The position numbers and the translations under genes are program-made. Of a stretch of 8,391 nucleotides of DNA, positions 1 to 6,438 are shown in pieces (positions within the stretch are counted from its first letter, which is position 1; each line of letters starts with the position of its first letter). The notes beneath the pieces were generated by a model, which saw nothing but the letters and a program-made list of their open reading frames with translations, had not been told where the DNA came from and searched no databases. Where the stretch lies: positions 1-8,391 of the forward strand of contig JAZNRP010000023.1 of NCBI GenBank assembly GCA_045590755.1, in the 5' to 3' direction. This DNA comes from SIG565 sp045590755 (GTDB lineage: Bacteria > Bacillota > Clostridia > Oscillospirales > Acutalibacteraceae).

Positions 1-1
1 C

Positions 2-358
2 TTAATTGAGGTTCAGCCTCCCGGAAAGAAGCTTCAGAGCATTGCTCCGCTTTCCGGTGGTGAAAAGGCGCTTACTGCGATTGCTCTGCTCTTTGCGCTT
101 ATGAAGGTTTCGCCCTCGCCCTTTGTTGTGCTTGACGAAATCGAAGCGGCACTTGACGATATAAACGTTTACCGCTTTGCAAACTATATGAAGAACAGAA
201 CAGATGCTACACAGTTTATCGTAATCACACACCGCAGAGGCACTATGGAATCGGCGGATATACTTTACGGTGTAACTATGCAGGAAAAGGGAATTACAAA
301 GCTTCTTGAACTTAATGTTGCAGAGCTTGAGAAAAAGTTATTAAACGGTGAAATGTAA
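2..358 (+). CDS. smc: Chromosome segregation ATPase SMC, C-terminal end (5' truncated by window edge)
   Basis: Only the last 118 residues are present; the frame is open to the left edge. SMC dimers with ScpA/ScpB organise the chromosome in the nucleoid, and this part belongs to the ATPase head. Visible in order are the ABC signature LSGGEK (visible residues 17-22), a Walker B/D-loop stretch FVVLDEIEAALDD (about 41-53), and the switch histidine segment VITHRRGTMESAD. The tail, with MQEKGITKLLEL, matches how bacterial SMC proteins usually end. The D-loop has Glu (DEIEAALDD) where many SMCs have Asp (DEVDAALDE), a conservative change. The stop codon directly abuts the ftsY ATG. The Walker A motif and coiled coils lie outside the window. 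RecN and other SMC-like ATPases are less likely, given this tail and the ftsY neighbour, a common Firmicutes arrangement. Confidence 0.95.
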   Translation, partial: LIEVQPPGKKLQSIAPLSGGEKALTAIALLFALMKVSPSPFVVLDEIEAALDDINVYRFANYMKNRTDATQFIVITHRRGTMESADILYGVTMQEKGITKLLELNVAELEKKLLNGEM

Positions 359-1273
359 ATGGGATTTTTTAGTAAAATCAAAAGCGGTTTGAATAAAACC
401 AGAACCGCGCTTATGGACAACATAAACGCGGTAATAAACAGTTTTACAAAGATTGATGAAGAACTGTTCGAAGAGCTTGAAGAAATTTTAATTTCTTCAG
501 ATATAGGCGTTGCCACCGCCACTGATATTTGCGATAAGATGCGCGCAAAAATCAAGGCGGAGGGCATTACCGACCCTGCCATCATTAAGGACAAAATGAA
601 GGAAATAATCTCCGAAATGCTCGAAGGTGAAACCTCCCTTAAAATTTCCACGAAGCCGAGTATTATTATGGTAATCGGTGTAAACGGCGTGGGAAAAACC
701 ACTACAATAGGTAAGATGGCGGCGCTACTTAAAAATGACGGCAAAAAGGTCGTTCTCGGCGCGGCAGATACCTTCCGTGCCGCCGCTATTGAGCAGTTAA
801 GCGAGTGGGCAGAGCGCAGTAATACCGCTATTGTAAGCAGTATTCAGGGCACTGACCCCGCGTCTGTTGTGTTTGATACAATCGCTTCGGCAAAGTCAAA
901 GAGCGCCGATGTTATTATCTGTGACACTGCAGGCAGACTTCATAACAAGAAAAACCTTATGGAAGAGCTTGCCAAGATGAACAGAGTAATAGGCAGGGAA
1001 TTGCCTAATTCTGATAAAGAAACTCTGCTTGTGCTTGATGCGTCCACAGGACAGAATGCCGTAAATCAGGCAAGGGAATTCAGCAAGGTAACCGATATTA
1101 CGGGTATCGTGCTTACAAAGCTTGATGGCACCGCAAGGGGCGGTATTGTAATTTCTATAAATAACGAGCTTAATATACCCGTTAAATTTATAGGTGTCGG
1201 CGAAGGCATTGATGATTTACAACCGTTTGACAGTAAGGCGTTTGCCGAAAGTCTGTTTGAAGGTGAAAATTAA
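359..1273 (+). CDS. ftsY: Signal recognition particle receptor GTPase FtsY
   Basis: FtsY is the SRP receptor. It docks Ffh-bound ribosomes at the membrane and both GTPases hydrolyse GTP as the nascent membrane protein is handed to SecYEG. At 304 aa it is short: a helical N domain (about 1-95) with almost no acidic A domain, as is usual in Gram-positives, then the NG GTPase. Visible motifs are the P-loop GVNGVGKT (107-114), DTFRAAA (137-143), DTAGR (189-193), TKLDG (253-257) and GVGEG (279-283). The C-terminal GVGEGIDDLQPFD is FtsY-like, and the methionine-rich M domain of Ffh is absent, which rules out Ffh. The ATG immediately follows the smc stop. A GGTGA Shine-Dalgarno at 347-351, inside the last smc codons, gives 7-nt spacing and supports this start. 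Confidence 0.97.
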   Translation: MGFFSKIKSGLNKTRTALMDNINAVINSFTKIDEELFEELEEILISSDIGVATATDICDKMRAKIKAEGITDPAIIKDKMKEIISEMLEGETSLKISTKPSIIMVIGVNGVGKTTTIGKMAALLKNDGKKVVLGAADTFRAAAIEQLSEWAERSNTAIVSSIQGTDPASVVFDTIASAKSKSADVIICDTAGRLHNKKNLMEELAKMNRVIGRELPNSDKETLLVLDASTGQNAVNQAREFSKVTDITGIVLTKLDGTARGGIVISINNELNIPVKFIGVGEGIDDLQPFDSKAFAESLFEGEN

Positions 1274-1861
1274 ATGAAGTTTTTTATTTCAACCAAAAAC
1301 GCCCACAAGTTAGGCGAGTTTAGTAAGATATTTGAAGGTAGCGGCATAACACTTATAAGCGAAAAGGACTTGGAGAAACCGCTTCCCGAAGCGGATGAGA
1401 CGGGTGCAACTTTTGCCGAAAACGCCCTTATTAAAGCGCGGCTCGGTTGCACTGTAACGGGTATACCGTCGGTTGCGGATGACTCGGGACTTTGTGTTGA
1501 TTATTTAGGTGGCGCCCCCGGAATTTACTCGGCAAGATATGCAGGGGAGCACGGGGATGACGGCGCTAATAATAAAAGGTTATTAAAGGAATTAGACAGA
1601 GTGCCAATGGAAAAACGCACTGCCAGATTTGTATCGGTAATTGCCTGTGTGTTTCCCGACGGCAGAGAGTTTACGGTAGAAGGTACAGTAGAAGGTATTA
1701 TTGATACAAAGCCAAACGGCGACGGCGGTTTTGGCTACGACCCGCTTTTTGTAACCGAATACGGCTGCTTCGGTGTTGTACCGCCCGAAGTTAAAAATGC
1801 CGTAAGCCATAGGGCAAGGGCAATAGAAAAATTTAAGGAAAGAATTAAAGAATATATCTAA
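1274..1861 (+). CDS. rdgB: dITP/XTP pyrophosphatase (RdgB/HAM1 family)
   Basis: This cytosolic house-cleaning enzyme hydrolyses the non-canonical purine nucleotides dITP, ITP and XTP to monophosphates, keeping deaminated purines out of DNA and RNA. It is full length at 195 aa. Motifs seen are the N-terminal STKNAHKL (6-13), ETGATFAENALIKA (42-55), the catalytic/metal stretch ADDSGL (68-73), GAPGIYSARYAG (80-91), GFGYDPLF (152-159) and SHRARA (178-183). The segment before SHRARA reads FGVVPPEVKNAV, whereas the family usually has a Glu-containing AEL-type motif after the aromatic loop, so that loop is slightly divergent. The ATG directly abuts the ftsY stop. AGGTGA at 1261-1266, in the last ftsY codons, serves as ribosome binding site. 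Some genomes annotate this gene as a nucleoside-triphosphatase of the ham1 family. Confidence 0.96.
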   Translation: MKFFISTKNAHKLGEFSKIFEGSGITLISEKDLEKPLPEADETGATFAENALIKARLGCTVTGIPSVADDSGLCVDYLGGAPGIYSARYAGEHGDDGANNKRLLKELDRVPMEKRTARFVSVIACVFPDGREFTVEGTVEGIIDTKPNGDGGFGYDPLFVTEYGCFGVVPPEVKNAVSHRARAIEKFKERIKEYI

Positions 1862-1873
1862 AGGGGAAGAGTT

Positions 1874-2167
1874 ATGCTGACAAGCAAACAGAGAGCACAG
1901 CTTCGCGGTATGGCAAATACTATGGAAACAATACTGCAAATAGGTAAGGGCGGTATCAGTGAGCAGACAATTAAGCAAATTGATGATGCGCTTACAGCCC
2001 GCGAGCTTATAAAAATCCGTACACTTGAAACTTCACCTATTACTTCTCGCGAAGCGGCTGATGCAATAGCCGAAAAAATCGGCGCAGATGTTGTGCAGGT
2101 TATAGGTAGTAAAATCGTACTTTATAGAGAAAGCAAAGATAATAAAACAATTTATCTTGTAAAGTAA
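1874..2167 (+). CDS. yhbY: Ribosome assembly RNA-binding protein YhbY (CRM domain)
   Basis: This 97-aa protein is essentially one CRM domain. Visible landmarks are an N-terminal SKQRAQLRGMA helix, the loop IGKGG (23-27, the GxxG-like RNA-contact loop of the family), RELIKI (about 43-48) and a C-terminal VVQVIGSKIVLYRES strand. Bacterial YhbY associates with precursors of the large ribosomal subunit, and CRM domains bind RNA; the exact RNA target here is not evident. The gene starts 12 nt after rdgB behind a strong Shine-Dalgarno, AAGGGGA at 1861-1867, which begins in the last base of the rdgB stop. The order yhbY-nadD-yqeK-rsfS is a well-known conserved Firmicutes block and supports the identification. 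Confidence 0.95.
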   Translation: MLTSKQRAQLRGMANTMETILQIGKGGISEQTIKQIDDALTARELIKIRTLETSPITSREAADAIAEKIGADVVQVIGSKIVLYRESKDNKTIYLVK

Positions 2168-2168
2168 T

Positions 2169-2774
2169 ATGAAAAAAACAGTTATTTTCGGGGGAACCTT
2201 CAACCCCATACATCTAGCGCATTTAGAAATAATTAATAATGTTTTAGCGCTTTCTACCACCGAAAAGGTTATTGTAATTCCAACAAGCACACCGCCACAC
2301 AAGGTGTGTGTTAATCTTGCTTGCGATGCCGACCGCCTTGAAATGTGCAAGGTGGCACTCGGAGGACTTGATAGGGTAGAAGTAAGTGATATGGAAATAA
2401 TGCGCGGCGGAAAAAGCTATACCTATGATACGCTTCGTAATATCAGAAAGGAAAATCCGCACGCAAAATTAGCACTGGTTTGCGGCGGAGATATGATAGT
2501 TTCTTTTAGTCAGTGGTACCGCTACAACGACATTATTAAAAATACCGAAATAATAGCCATAAGGCGTGTCGGTATTGATGAAGCAGAGTTTGATAATGCC
2601 GTTAAAAGCCTTATAAATATTGGTGCTACGGTTAATGTGCTTAAAAATCATATTACGGGTATTTCTTCAACCGAAATCAGAGATAATATCAATAATAGGG
2701 AATATCTACTTAAGTATTTGCCAAAAAGTGTATACGAATATATAAAGGCAAATAATTTATACGGGGACAAGTAA
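2169..2774 (+). CDS. nadD: Nicotinate-nucleotide adenylyltransferase
   Basis: NadD transfers AMP from ATP to nicotinate mononucleotide, giving deamido-NAD, the penultimate step of NAD synthesis in the cytosol. The protein is 201 aa, normal for the family. The nucleotidyltransferase signature GGTFNPIHLAH (8-18) has both HxxH-type histidines. PTSTPPHK (38-45), SYTYDTL (83-89), GGDMIVSFSQWYR (106-118) and the C-terminal ISSTEIR (165-171) complete the NadD pattern. The start lies 1 nt after the yhbY stop with no good Shine-Dalgarno visible (only AAAG-like bases), so translation probably depends on coupling to yhbY. The stop overlaps the yqeK ATG by one base (TAATG). The GxFxPxHxxH fold is shared with CoaD, but length and TPPHK favour NadD. 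Confidence 0.96.
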   Translation: MKKTVIFGGTFNPIHLAHLEIINNVLALSTTEKVIVIPTSTPPHKVCVNLACDADRLEMCKVALGGLDRVEVSDMEIMRGGKSYTYDTLRNIRKENPHAKLALVCGGDMIVSFSQWYRYNDIIKNTEIIAIRRVGIDEAEFDNAVKSLINIGATVNVLKNHITGISSTEIRDNINNREYLLKYLPKSVYEYIKANNLYGDK

Positions 2775-3358
2775 TGGATTATAATAAAATTAAGGAAATA
2801 TTAAAGGAAAACCTAAAGGAAAAAAGATATATACATTCTCTCTGTGTGGCAGACGAAGCAAAACGCCTTGCACTAAAATATGGGGCGGATTCAGAAAAAG
2901 CATATCTTGCAGGTCTTGTACACGATATAACAAAAAACAAGGACACTGAAGAACAGTTGCATTTTTTTAGTGAGTTTGGTATAATGCTTGACGATATAAC
3001 AAAAAATTCCGAAAAGCTATGGCACGCGGTAACAGGCGCGGCATACATTGAAACTGTGCTTGGTATTACCGATAAGGAAATATTGAGTGCTGTAAGGTAT
3101 CATACAACGGCAAAGGCAGATATGACGGTGCTCGAAAAAGTACTTTACCTTGCCGATTTTACATCAGCTGACCGCGATTACAGTGATGTAGATGTTATGA
3201 GAAAATTAGTTGATATATCGTTGATGGATGCTATGGAATATGCATTAAGCTATACTATAAATGAGCTTACAGATAAGAAAAAACAGATACATCCCGATAC
3301 ATTAGCGGCTTATAACGAAACAATGAAAAGGAGAATTAAACAAAATGGAATCGGTTAA
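2774..3358 (+). CDS. yqeK: HD-domain protein YqeK (symmetrical Ap4A hydrolase family)
   Basis: This 194-aa HD-superfamily phosphohydrolase shows the metal-binding pattern His21 (RYIHSL), His50-Asp51 (GLVHDITK), His84 (WHAVTGA), His110 (RYHTTA) and Asp128 (LYLADF). From published work on the family, YqeK proteins cleave diadenosine tetraphosphate symmetrically to two ADP using iron; older annotations say hydrolase of HD superfamily. The product is soluble, with no signal or membrane segment. Its position directly after nadD is the standard Firmicutes order. The start codon shares one base with the nadD stop, and GGGGA at 2763-2767 gives about 6-nt spacing. The last 14 nt overlap rsfS in another frame. 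Confidence 0.93.
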   Translation: MDYNKIKEILKENLKEKRYIHSLCVADEAKRLALKYGADSEKAYLAGLVHDITKNKDTEEQLHFFSEFGIMLDDITKNSEKLWHAVTGAAYIETVLGITDKEILSAVRYHTTAKADMTVLEKVLYLADFTSADRDYSDVDVMRKLVDISLMDAMEYALSYTINELTDKKKQIHPDTLAAYNETMKRRIKQNGIG

Positions 3359-3710
3359 AATTTTAAGCGTTGCGGCAAATGCGCTTAATGAGAAAAAAGC
3401 TGCCGATTTAGCGGCGCTTAAGGTAGATGATTTAACGGTGCTTACCGAATATTTTTTACTTGCAACCGCAAAATCGTCTACACATGTAAGAGCATTAGCC
3501 GATGAAGTTGAGTTTAAGCTTAGCGAAGTCGGACTTGAGCCCCATCATATAGAAGGCAAATCAACAGGCTGGGTTTTGCTTGATTACGGCAGTGTGATAG
3601 TTCATGTGTTCAATAGAGAGTCGCGTGAATTTTATAATCTTGATAAAATGTGGGCCGACGGCACCGAAATCGATTTAGATGGCATTTTAATTAGCGAACA
3701 GGAGAAATAA
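3345..3710 (+). CDS. rsfS: Ribosomal silencing factor RsfS
   Basis: RsfS binds ribosomal protein uL14 on the large subunit and blocks subunit joining, lowering translation during starvation or stationary phase. The 121-aa protein spans the whole family: ALNEKKAADLAAL (13-25), the strand YFLLATAKSSTHVRALADEVE (36-56), GLEPHHIEG (63-71), then WVLLDYGSVIVHVF (76-89) and REFYNLDKMW (94-103), all RsfS hallmarks. Usual texts have TGxS in the second block; here it reads TAKSS. The chosen ATG lies inside the yqeK 3' end (14-nt overlap). AAAAGGAG at 3326-3333 precedes it by about 11 nt, rather long but usable. In many Firmicutes this gene was named yqeL or ybeB. Confidence 0.95.
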   Translation: MESVKILSVAANALNEKKAADLAALKVDDLTVLTEYFLLATAKSSTHVRALADEVEFKLSEVGLEPHHIEGKSTGWVLLDYGSVIVHVFNRESREFYNLDKMWADGTEIDLDGILISEQEK

Positions 3711-3712
3711 TT

Positions 3713-6121
3713 ATGGCAAAGTATAATTACACCGAAATTGAAAAGAAATGGCAAAAAATATGGGATGATGAAGAAACCTTTAAGGTAGGCGAAGACTATT
3801 CTAAGCCTAAATTCTTCGGCCTTGTTGAGTTCCCGTACCCGTCAGGTCAGGGACTTCATGTAGGACATCCGCGTTCCTACACTGCACTTGATATAGTTGC
3901 CCGTAAGAAAAGATTACAGGGCTTTAATGTGCTTTACCCTATGGGTTGGGACGCATTCGGTCTTCCTACAGAAAACTTTGCTATAAAAAATCATATTCAC
4001 CCCGAAATTGTTACAAAGCAGAACATTGCACATTTTAAGGAGCAGTTAAAGTCACTCGGTTTTTCATTTGACTGGAGCAGGGAAGTAAACACCACCGACC
4101 CATCATACTATAAATGGACTCAGTGGATTTTCTTACAGCTTTACAAAAACGGCCTTGCCTATAAAAAGGAAATGTCGGTAAACTGGTGTACATCTTGCAA
4201 ATGCGTACTTGCTAATGAAGAGGTTGTAAACGGCGGTTGTGAGCGTTGCGGTAGCGAGGTAGTACATAAGGTTAAGAGCCAATGGATGCTTAAAATTACC
4301 GATTATGCACAAAAGTTGCTTGATGGTCTTGATGAAGTTAATTTTATTGACCGTGTAAAGACCCAACAGCGTAACTGGATTGGTCGCTCAACAGGTACAC
4401 AAATTAAGTTTACCACAACCAATGGGGACAATTTCGAAGTATATTCTACCCGTGCAGATACACTCTTTGGTGTTACCTATGTTGTTATTTCACCCGAACA
4501 CCCCATAATCGAAAAGTGGAAGAAAGATATTAAAAATGTAGCTGCAGTAGAAGACTATCAAGCGGCTTCGGCTAAAAAATCCGATTTTGAAAGAACCGAG
4601 CTTGCAAAAGATAAAACAGGCGTAATGCTTGATGGCGTAAAGGCCATTAACCCTGTAAATAATACCGAAATCCCGATATTCATTTCTGACTATGTGCTTA
4701 TTTCCTACGGTACAGGTTGTGTTATGGGTGTACCGGGACACGACCAGCGTGACTGGGAGTTTGCAAAGAAATTCGGACTTCCCATAATCGAAGTTGTTGC
4801 AGGCGGTAATATTGAAGAATGCGCTTATACCGATTGCGATAAGGGTATTATGGTGAATTCGGGATTTTTAAATGACCTTGGCGTTGATGATGCTAAGGTA
4901 AAAATTGCCGAATGGTTGATTGAGAGAAATTTAGGTGAGAAGAAGGTTAACTATAAGCTTCGTGACTGGGTATTCTCCCGTCAGCGTTATTGGGGCGAGC
5001 CGATACCTATGGTCAATTGCGAAAAGTGCGGTTATGTGCCACTTCCTGAAAGCGAGTTGCCTTTGCTTTTACCAAATGTTGATTCTTACGAGCCTACCGA
5101 TAACGGCGAATCTCCGTTAGCCAAGATTACCGAATGGGTAAACACCACCTGTCCTAAGTGTGGCGGCAAAGCAGTAAGAGAAACCGATACAATGCCGCAA
5201 TGGGCGGGCTCATCTTGGTACTTCCTTCGCTATTGCGACCCGAATAACAATGATGCTCTCGCTTCTGCCGAAGCACTTAAATATTGGGGACCGGTTGACT
5301 GGTATAACGGCGGTATGGAGCATACAACACTTCACTTGCTTTATAGCCGTTTTTGGCATAAGTTCCTTTATGATATCGGTGTTGTTCCTAATCCCGAACC
5401 GTATGCAAAGCGTACCAGCCACGGTATGATTTTGGGAGAGAACGGCGAAAAGATGTCCAAGTCTCGCGGAAATGTTGTTAACCCCGATGAAATCGTAAGA
5501 GATTACGGTGCCGACACAATGCGCCTTTACGAAATGTTTATAGGCGACTTTGAAAAGGCGGCTCCGTGGAGTTCTGCTTCAATTAAGGGTTGTAAGCGCT
5601 TCCTTGATAGGATTTGGAACTTAACAGACATTTTAACCGATGACACAGGTTATCGTGCCAAACTTGAAGCCGAAATGCACCGCACAATTAAAAAGGTAAC
5701 CGAAGATATAGAAGAACTTAAAATGAATACGGCAATTGCGTCGTTAATGTCACTTTTAAACAGTATTACTGCCACAGGCAGCATTACACGTGATGAGTTC
5801 CGTACATTCATAATTCTTCTTAATCCCTTTGCACCGCATATTACAGAAGAAATGTGGGTAAACGCAGGCTTTGAGGGTCAACTTAACGCAACAAAATGGC
5901 CAGAGTTTGACCAAAGTAAATGTGTTGATTCGTCGGTTGAAATTGCAGTTCAAGTCAACGGAAAAATCCGTGCACGTATTGCCGTTGCTACCGATATAAA
6001 GGCAGAAGATGCAATAGCACTTGCTAAATCAGACGTAAACGTTGCGAAAGAAATAGAAGGAAAAATAGTTATAAAAGAATTGTATGTTCCTAAAAAGCTC
6101 GTAAATATAGTAGTAAAATAG
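3713..6121 (+). CDS. leuS: Leucyl-tRNA synthetase (class Ia)
   Basis: This enzyme charges tRNA-Leu with leucine and edits mischarged tRNA. At 802 aa it is typical of bacterial LeuRS. Order seen: catalytic Rossmann half with HVGH (49-52, the HIGH motif); a zinc-type insertion with Cys159/162 and Cys176/179; the CP1 editing domain with STRADTLFGVTYV (245-257) and GTGCVMGVPGHDQRDWEF (333-350), whose Asp344 matches the conserved editing aspartate; a second four-cysteine pattern at 436/439 and 480/483; KMSKS (580-584); the anticodon-binding helices; and a C-terminal VQVNGKIRARI region. The editing loop has VPGHDQRD where many enzymes read VPAHDERD. The gene starts 2 nt after rsfS behind GGAG (3701-3704), so there is no room for a T-box leader and it is read from the operon. 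Confidence 0.98.
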   Translation: MAKYNYTEIEKKWQKIWDDEETFKVGEDYSKPKFFGLVEFPYPSGQGLHVGHPRSYTALDIVARKKRLQGFNVLYPMGWDAFGLPTENFAIKNHIHPEIVTKQNIAHFKEQLKSLGFSFDWSREVNTTDPSYYKWTQWIFLQLYKNGLAYKKEMSVNWCTSCKCVLANEEVVNGGCERCGSEVVHKVKSQWMLKITDYAQKLLDGLDEVNFIDRVKTQQRNWIGRSTGTQIKFTTTNGDNFEVYSTRADTLFGVTYVVISPEHPIIEKWKKDIKNVAAVEDYQAASAKKSDFERTELAKDKTGVMLDGVKAINPVNNTEIPIFISDYVLISYGTGCVMGVPGHDQRDWEFAKKFGLPIIEVVAGGNIEECAYTDCDKGIMVNSGFLNDLGVDDAKVKIAEWLIERNLGEKKVNYKLRDWVFSRQRYWGEPIPMVNCEKCGYVPLPESELPLLLPNVDSYEPTDNGESPLAKITEWVNTTCPKCGGKAVRETDTMPQWAGSSWYFLRYCDPNNNDALASAEALKYWGPVDWYNGGMEHTTLHLLYSRFWHKFLYDIGVVPNPEPYAKRTSHGMILGENGEKMSKSRGNVVNPDEIVRDYGADTMRLYEMFIGDFEKAAPWSSASIKGCKRFLDRIWNLTDILTDDTGYRAKLEAEMHRTIKKVTEDIEELKMNTAIASLMSLLNSITATGSITRDEFRTFIILLNPFAPHITEEMWVNAGFEGQLNATKWPEFDQSKCVDSSVEIAVQVNGKIRARIAVATDIKAEDAIALAKSDVNVAKEIEGKIVIKELYVPKKLVNIVVK

Positions 6122-6127
6122 AAAAGG

Positions 6128-6171
6128 TCCCCTGTGAAAGTGAATTTTCACAGGGGATTAAATATTTTTTT
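6128..6171 (+). terminator. Intrinsic terminator after leuS
   Basis: A perfect 12-bp stem pairs TCCCCTGTGAAA (6128-6139) with TTTCACAGGGGA (6146-6157) around a 6-nt loop. A seven-T run at 6165-6171 follows after about seven A/T-rich bases. The T-run is more distant than in textbook terminators, but the GC-rich stem and the position seven bases past the leuS stop make this the likely end of the smc-leuS operon. Confidence 0.85.
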
Positions 6172-6187
6172 GACGAATAAGAAAGAA

Positions 6188-6204
6188 AAGTATTGACAAT
6201 ACTT
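6188..6204. promoter_or_regulatory. 17-bp palindrome over the -35 box of the tRNA-Lys promoter (candidate operator)
   Basis: AAGTATTG (6188-6195) and CAATACTT (6197-6204) are perfect 8-bp inverted arms around one central A. The TTGACA -35 hexamer (6193-6198) lies in the middle, so a dimeric repressor bound here would block RNA polymerase. The symmetry is seen directly; its use as an operator is inference. It could also be chance in AT-rich DNA. Confidence 0.4.
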
Positions 6205-6221
6205 AATTTGGTTGATATAAT
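6193..6221 (+). promoter_or_regulatory. Sigma-A-type promoter of the tRNA-Lys gene
   Basis: TTGACA (6193-6198) and TATAAT (6216-6221) are both exact consensus boxes separated by the optimal 17 nt. A TG at 6213-6214 adds an extended -10 element. Transcription would start near 6228, giving a leader of about 10 nt before the mature tRNA end at 6239. This is about as strong a housekeeping promoter as the sequence rules allow. Confidence 0.9.
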
Positions 6222-6238
6222 ATACAAGTCGCAAATTT

Positions 6239-6314
6239 GATTCATTAGCTCAGTTGGCAGAGCACTTGACTTTTAATCAAGGTGTCCGGGGTTCGAATCC
6301 CCGATGGATCACCA
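6239..6314 (+). tRNA. tRNA-Lys (anticodon TTT)
   Basis: A complete 76-nt cloverleaf reads AAA and AAG lysine codons. The acceptor stem is GATTCAT (6239-6245) with ATGGATC (6304-6310), seven pairs including one G-U. The anticodon stem CTTGA/TCAAG (6265-6269, 6277-6281) encloses CTTTTAA with anticodon TTT at 6272-6274 after the invariant T33. The T arm is CGGGG/CCCCG (6287-6291, 6299-6303) with loop TTCGAAT. Discriminator A6311 is followed by an encoded CCA (6312-6314). It stands alone, with its own promoter and terminator rather than in a tRNA cluster. Confidence 0.97.
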
Positions 6315-6318
6315 AATT

Positions 6319-6353
6319 AAGAGACCGACCAATAGGTCGGTCTCTTGGTTTTT
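6319..6353 (+). terminator. Intrinsic terminator of tRNA-Lys
   Basis: A perfect 12-bp stem pairs AAGAGACCGACC (6319-6330) with GGTCGGTCTCTT (6335-6346) around the tetraloop AATA. GG and a five-T run (6349-6353) follow. It begins five bases after the encoded CCA, so the primary transcript is little longer than the tRNA itself. Confidence 0.92.
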
Positions 6354-6361
6354 ATGTATTA

Positions 6362-6374
6362 CGGGGATTCGAAC
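6362..6374 (-). repeat. Inverted 13-nt copy of the tRNA-Lys T-arm sequence
   Basis: CGGGGATTCGAAC here is the exact reverse complement of GTTCGAATCCCCG (6291-6303) in the tRNA T arm. The bases on either side do not extend the match to the rest of the tRNA, and no cloverleaf can be drawn on the minus strand. It may be a tRNA-gene remnant or chance; because it is inverted, it is not the direct duplication left by tRNA-targeting integrases. Confidence 0.5.
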
Positions 6375-6399
6375 ACTTTATGGTGTTACCGGCATATTA

Positions 6400-6432
6400 A
6401 AAAAGCAATCCATTAAAAATGGGTTGCTTTTT
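6400..6432. terminator. Probable bidirectional terminator between tRNA-Lys and the minus-strand gene
   Basis: AAAAAGCAATCCATT (6400-6414) pairs with AATGGGTTGCTTTTT (6418-6432) around AAA, 15 bp with one G-T wobble (6409/6423). A T-run closes the stem on the plus strand, and the matching A-run gives a T-run on the minus strand. It lies just past the minus-strand stop codon at 6439-6441, so its main job is probably to end that transcript, with backup for the tRNA. A 7-nt direct repeat, GCATATT (6392-6398 and 6433-6439), flanks it. Confidence 0.85.
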
Positions 6433-6438
6433 GCATAT

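Noticed and set aside
265..744. Long open frame on the minus strand across ftsY
   Set aside because: It is antisense to clear SMC/FtsY coding sequence, is low-complexity and hydrophobic (Ser/Ile/Phe rich), and shows no family motif.
6121..6238. Riboswitch or T-box between leuS and the tRNA
   Set aside because: The space is filled by a simple terminator hairpin and a consensus promoter; no multi-stem leader or specifier loop is seen.
6239..6374. Integrative element attachment site at the tRNA-Lys gene
   Set aside because: The T-arm copy downstream is inverted, not direct, and no integrase or phage gene is in the window.
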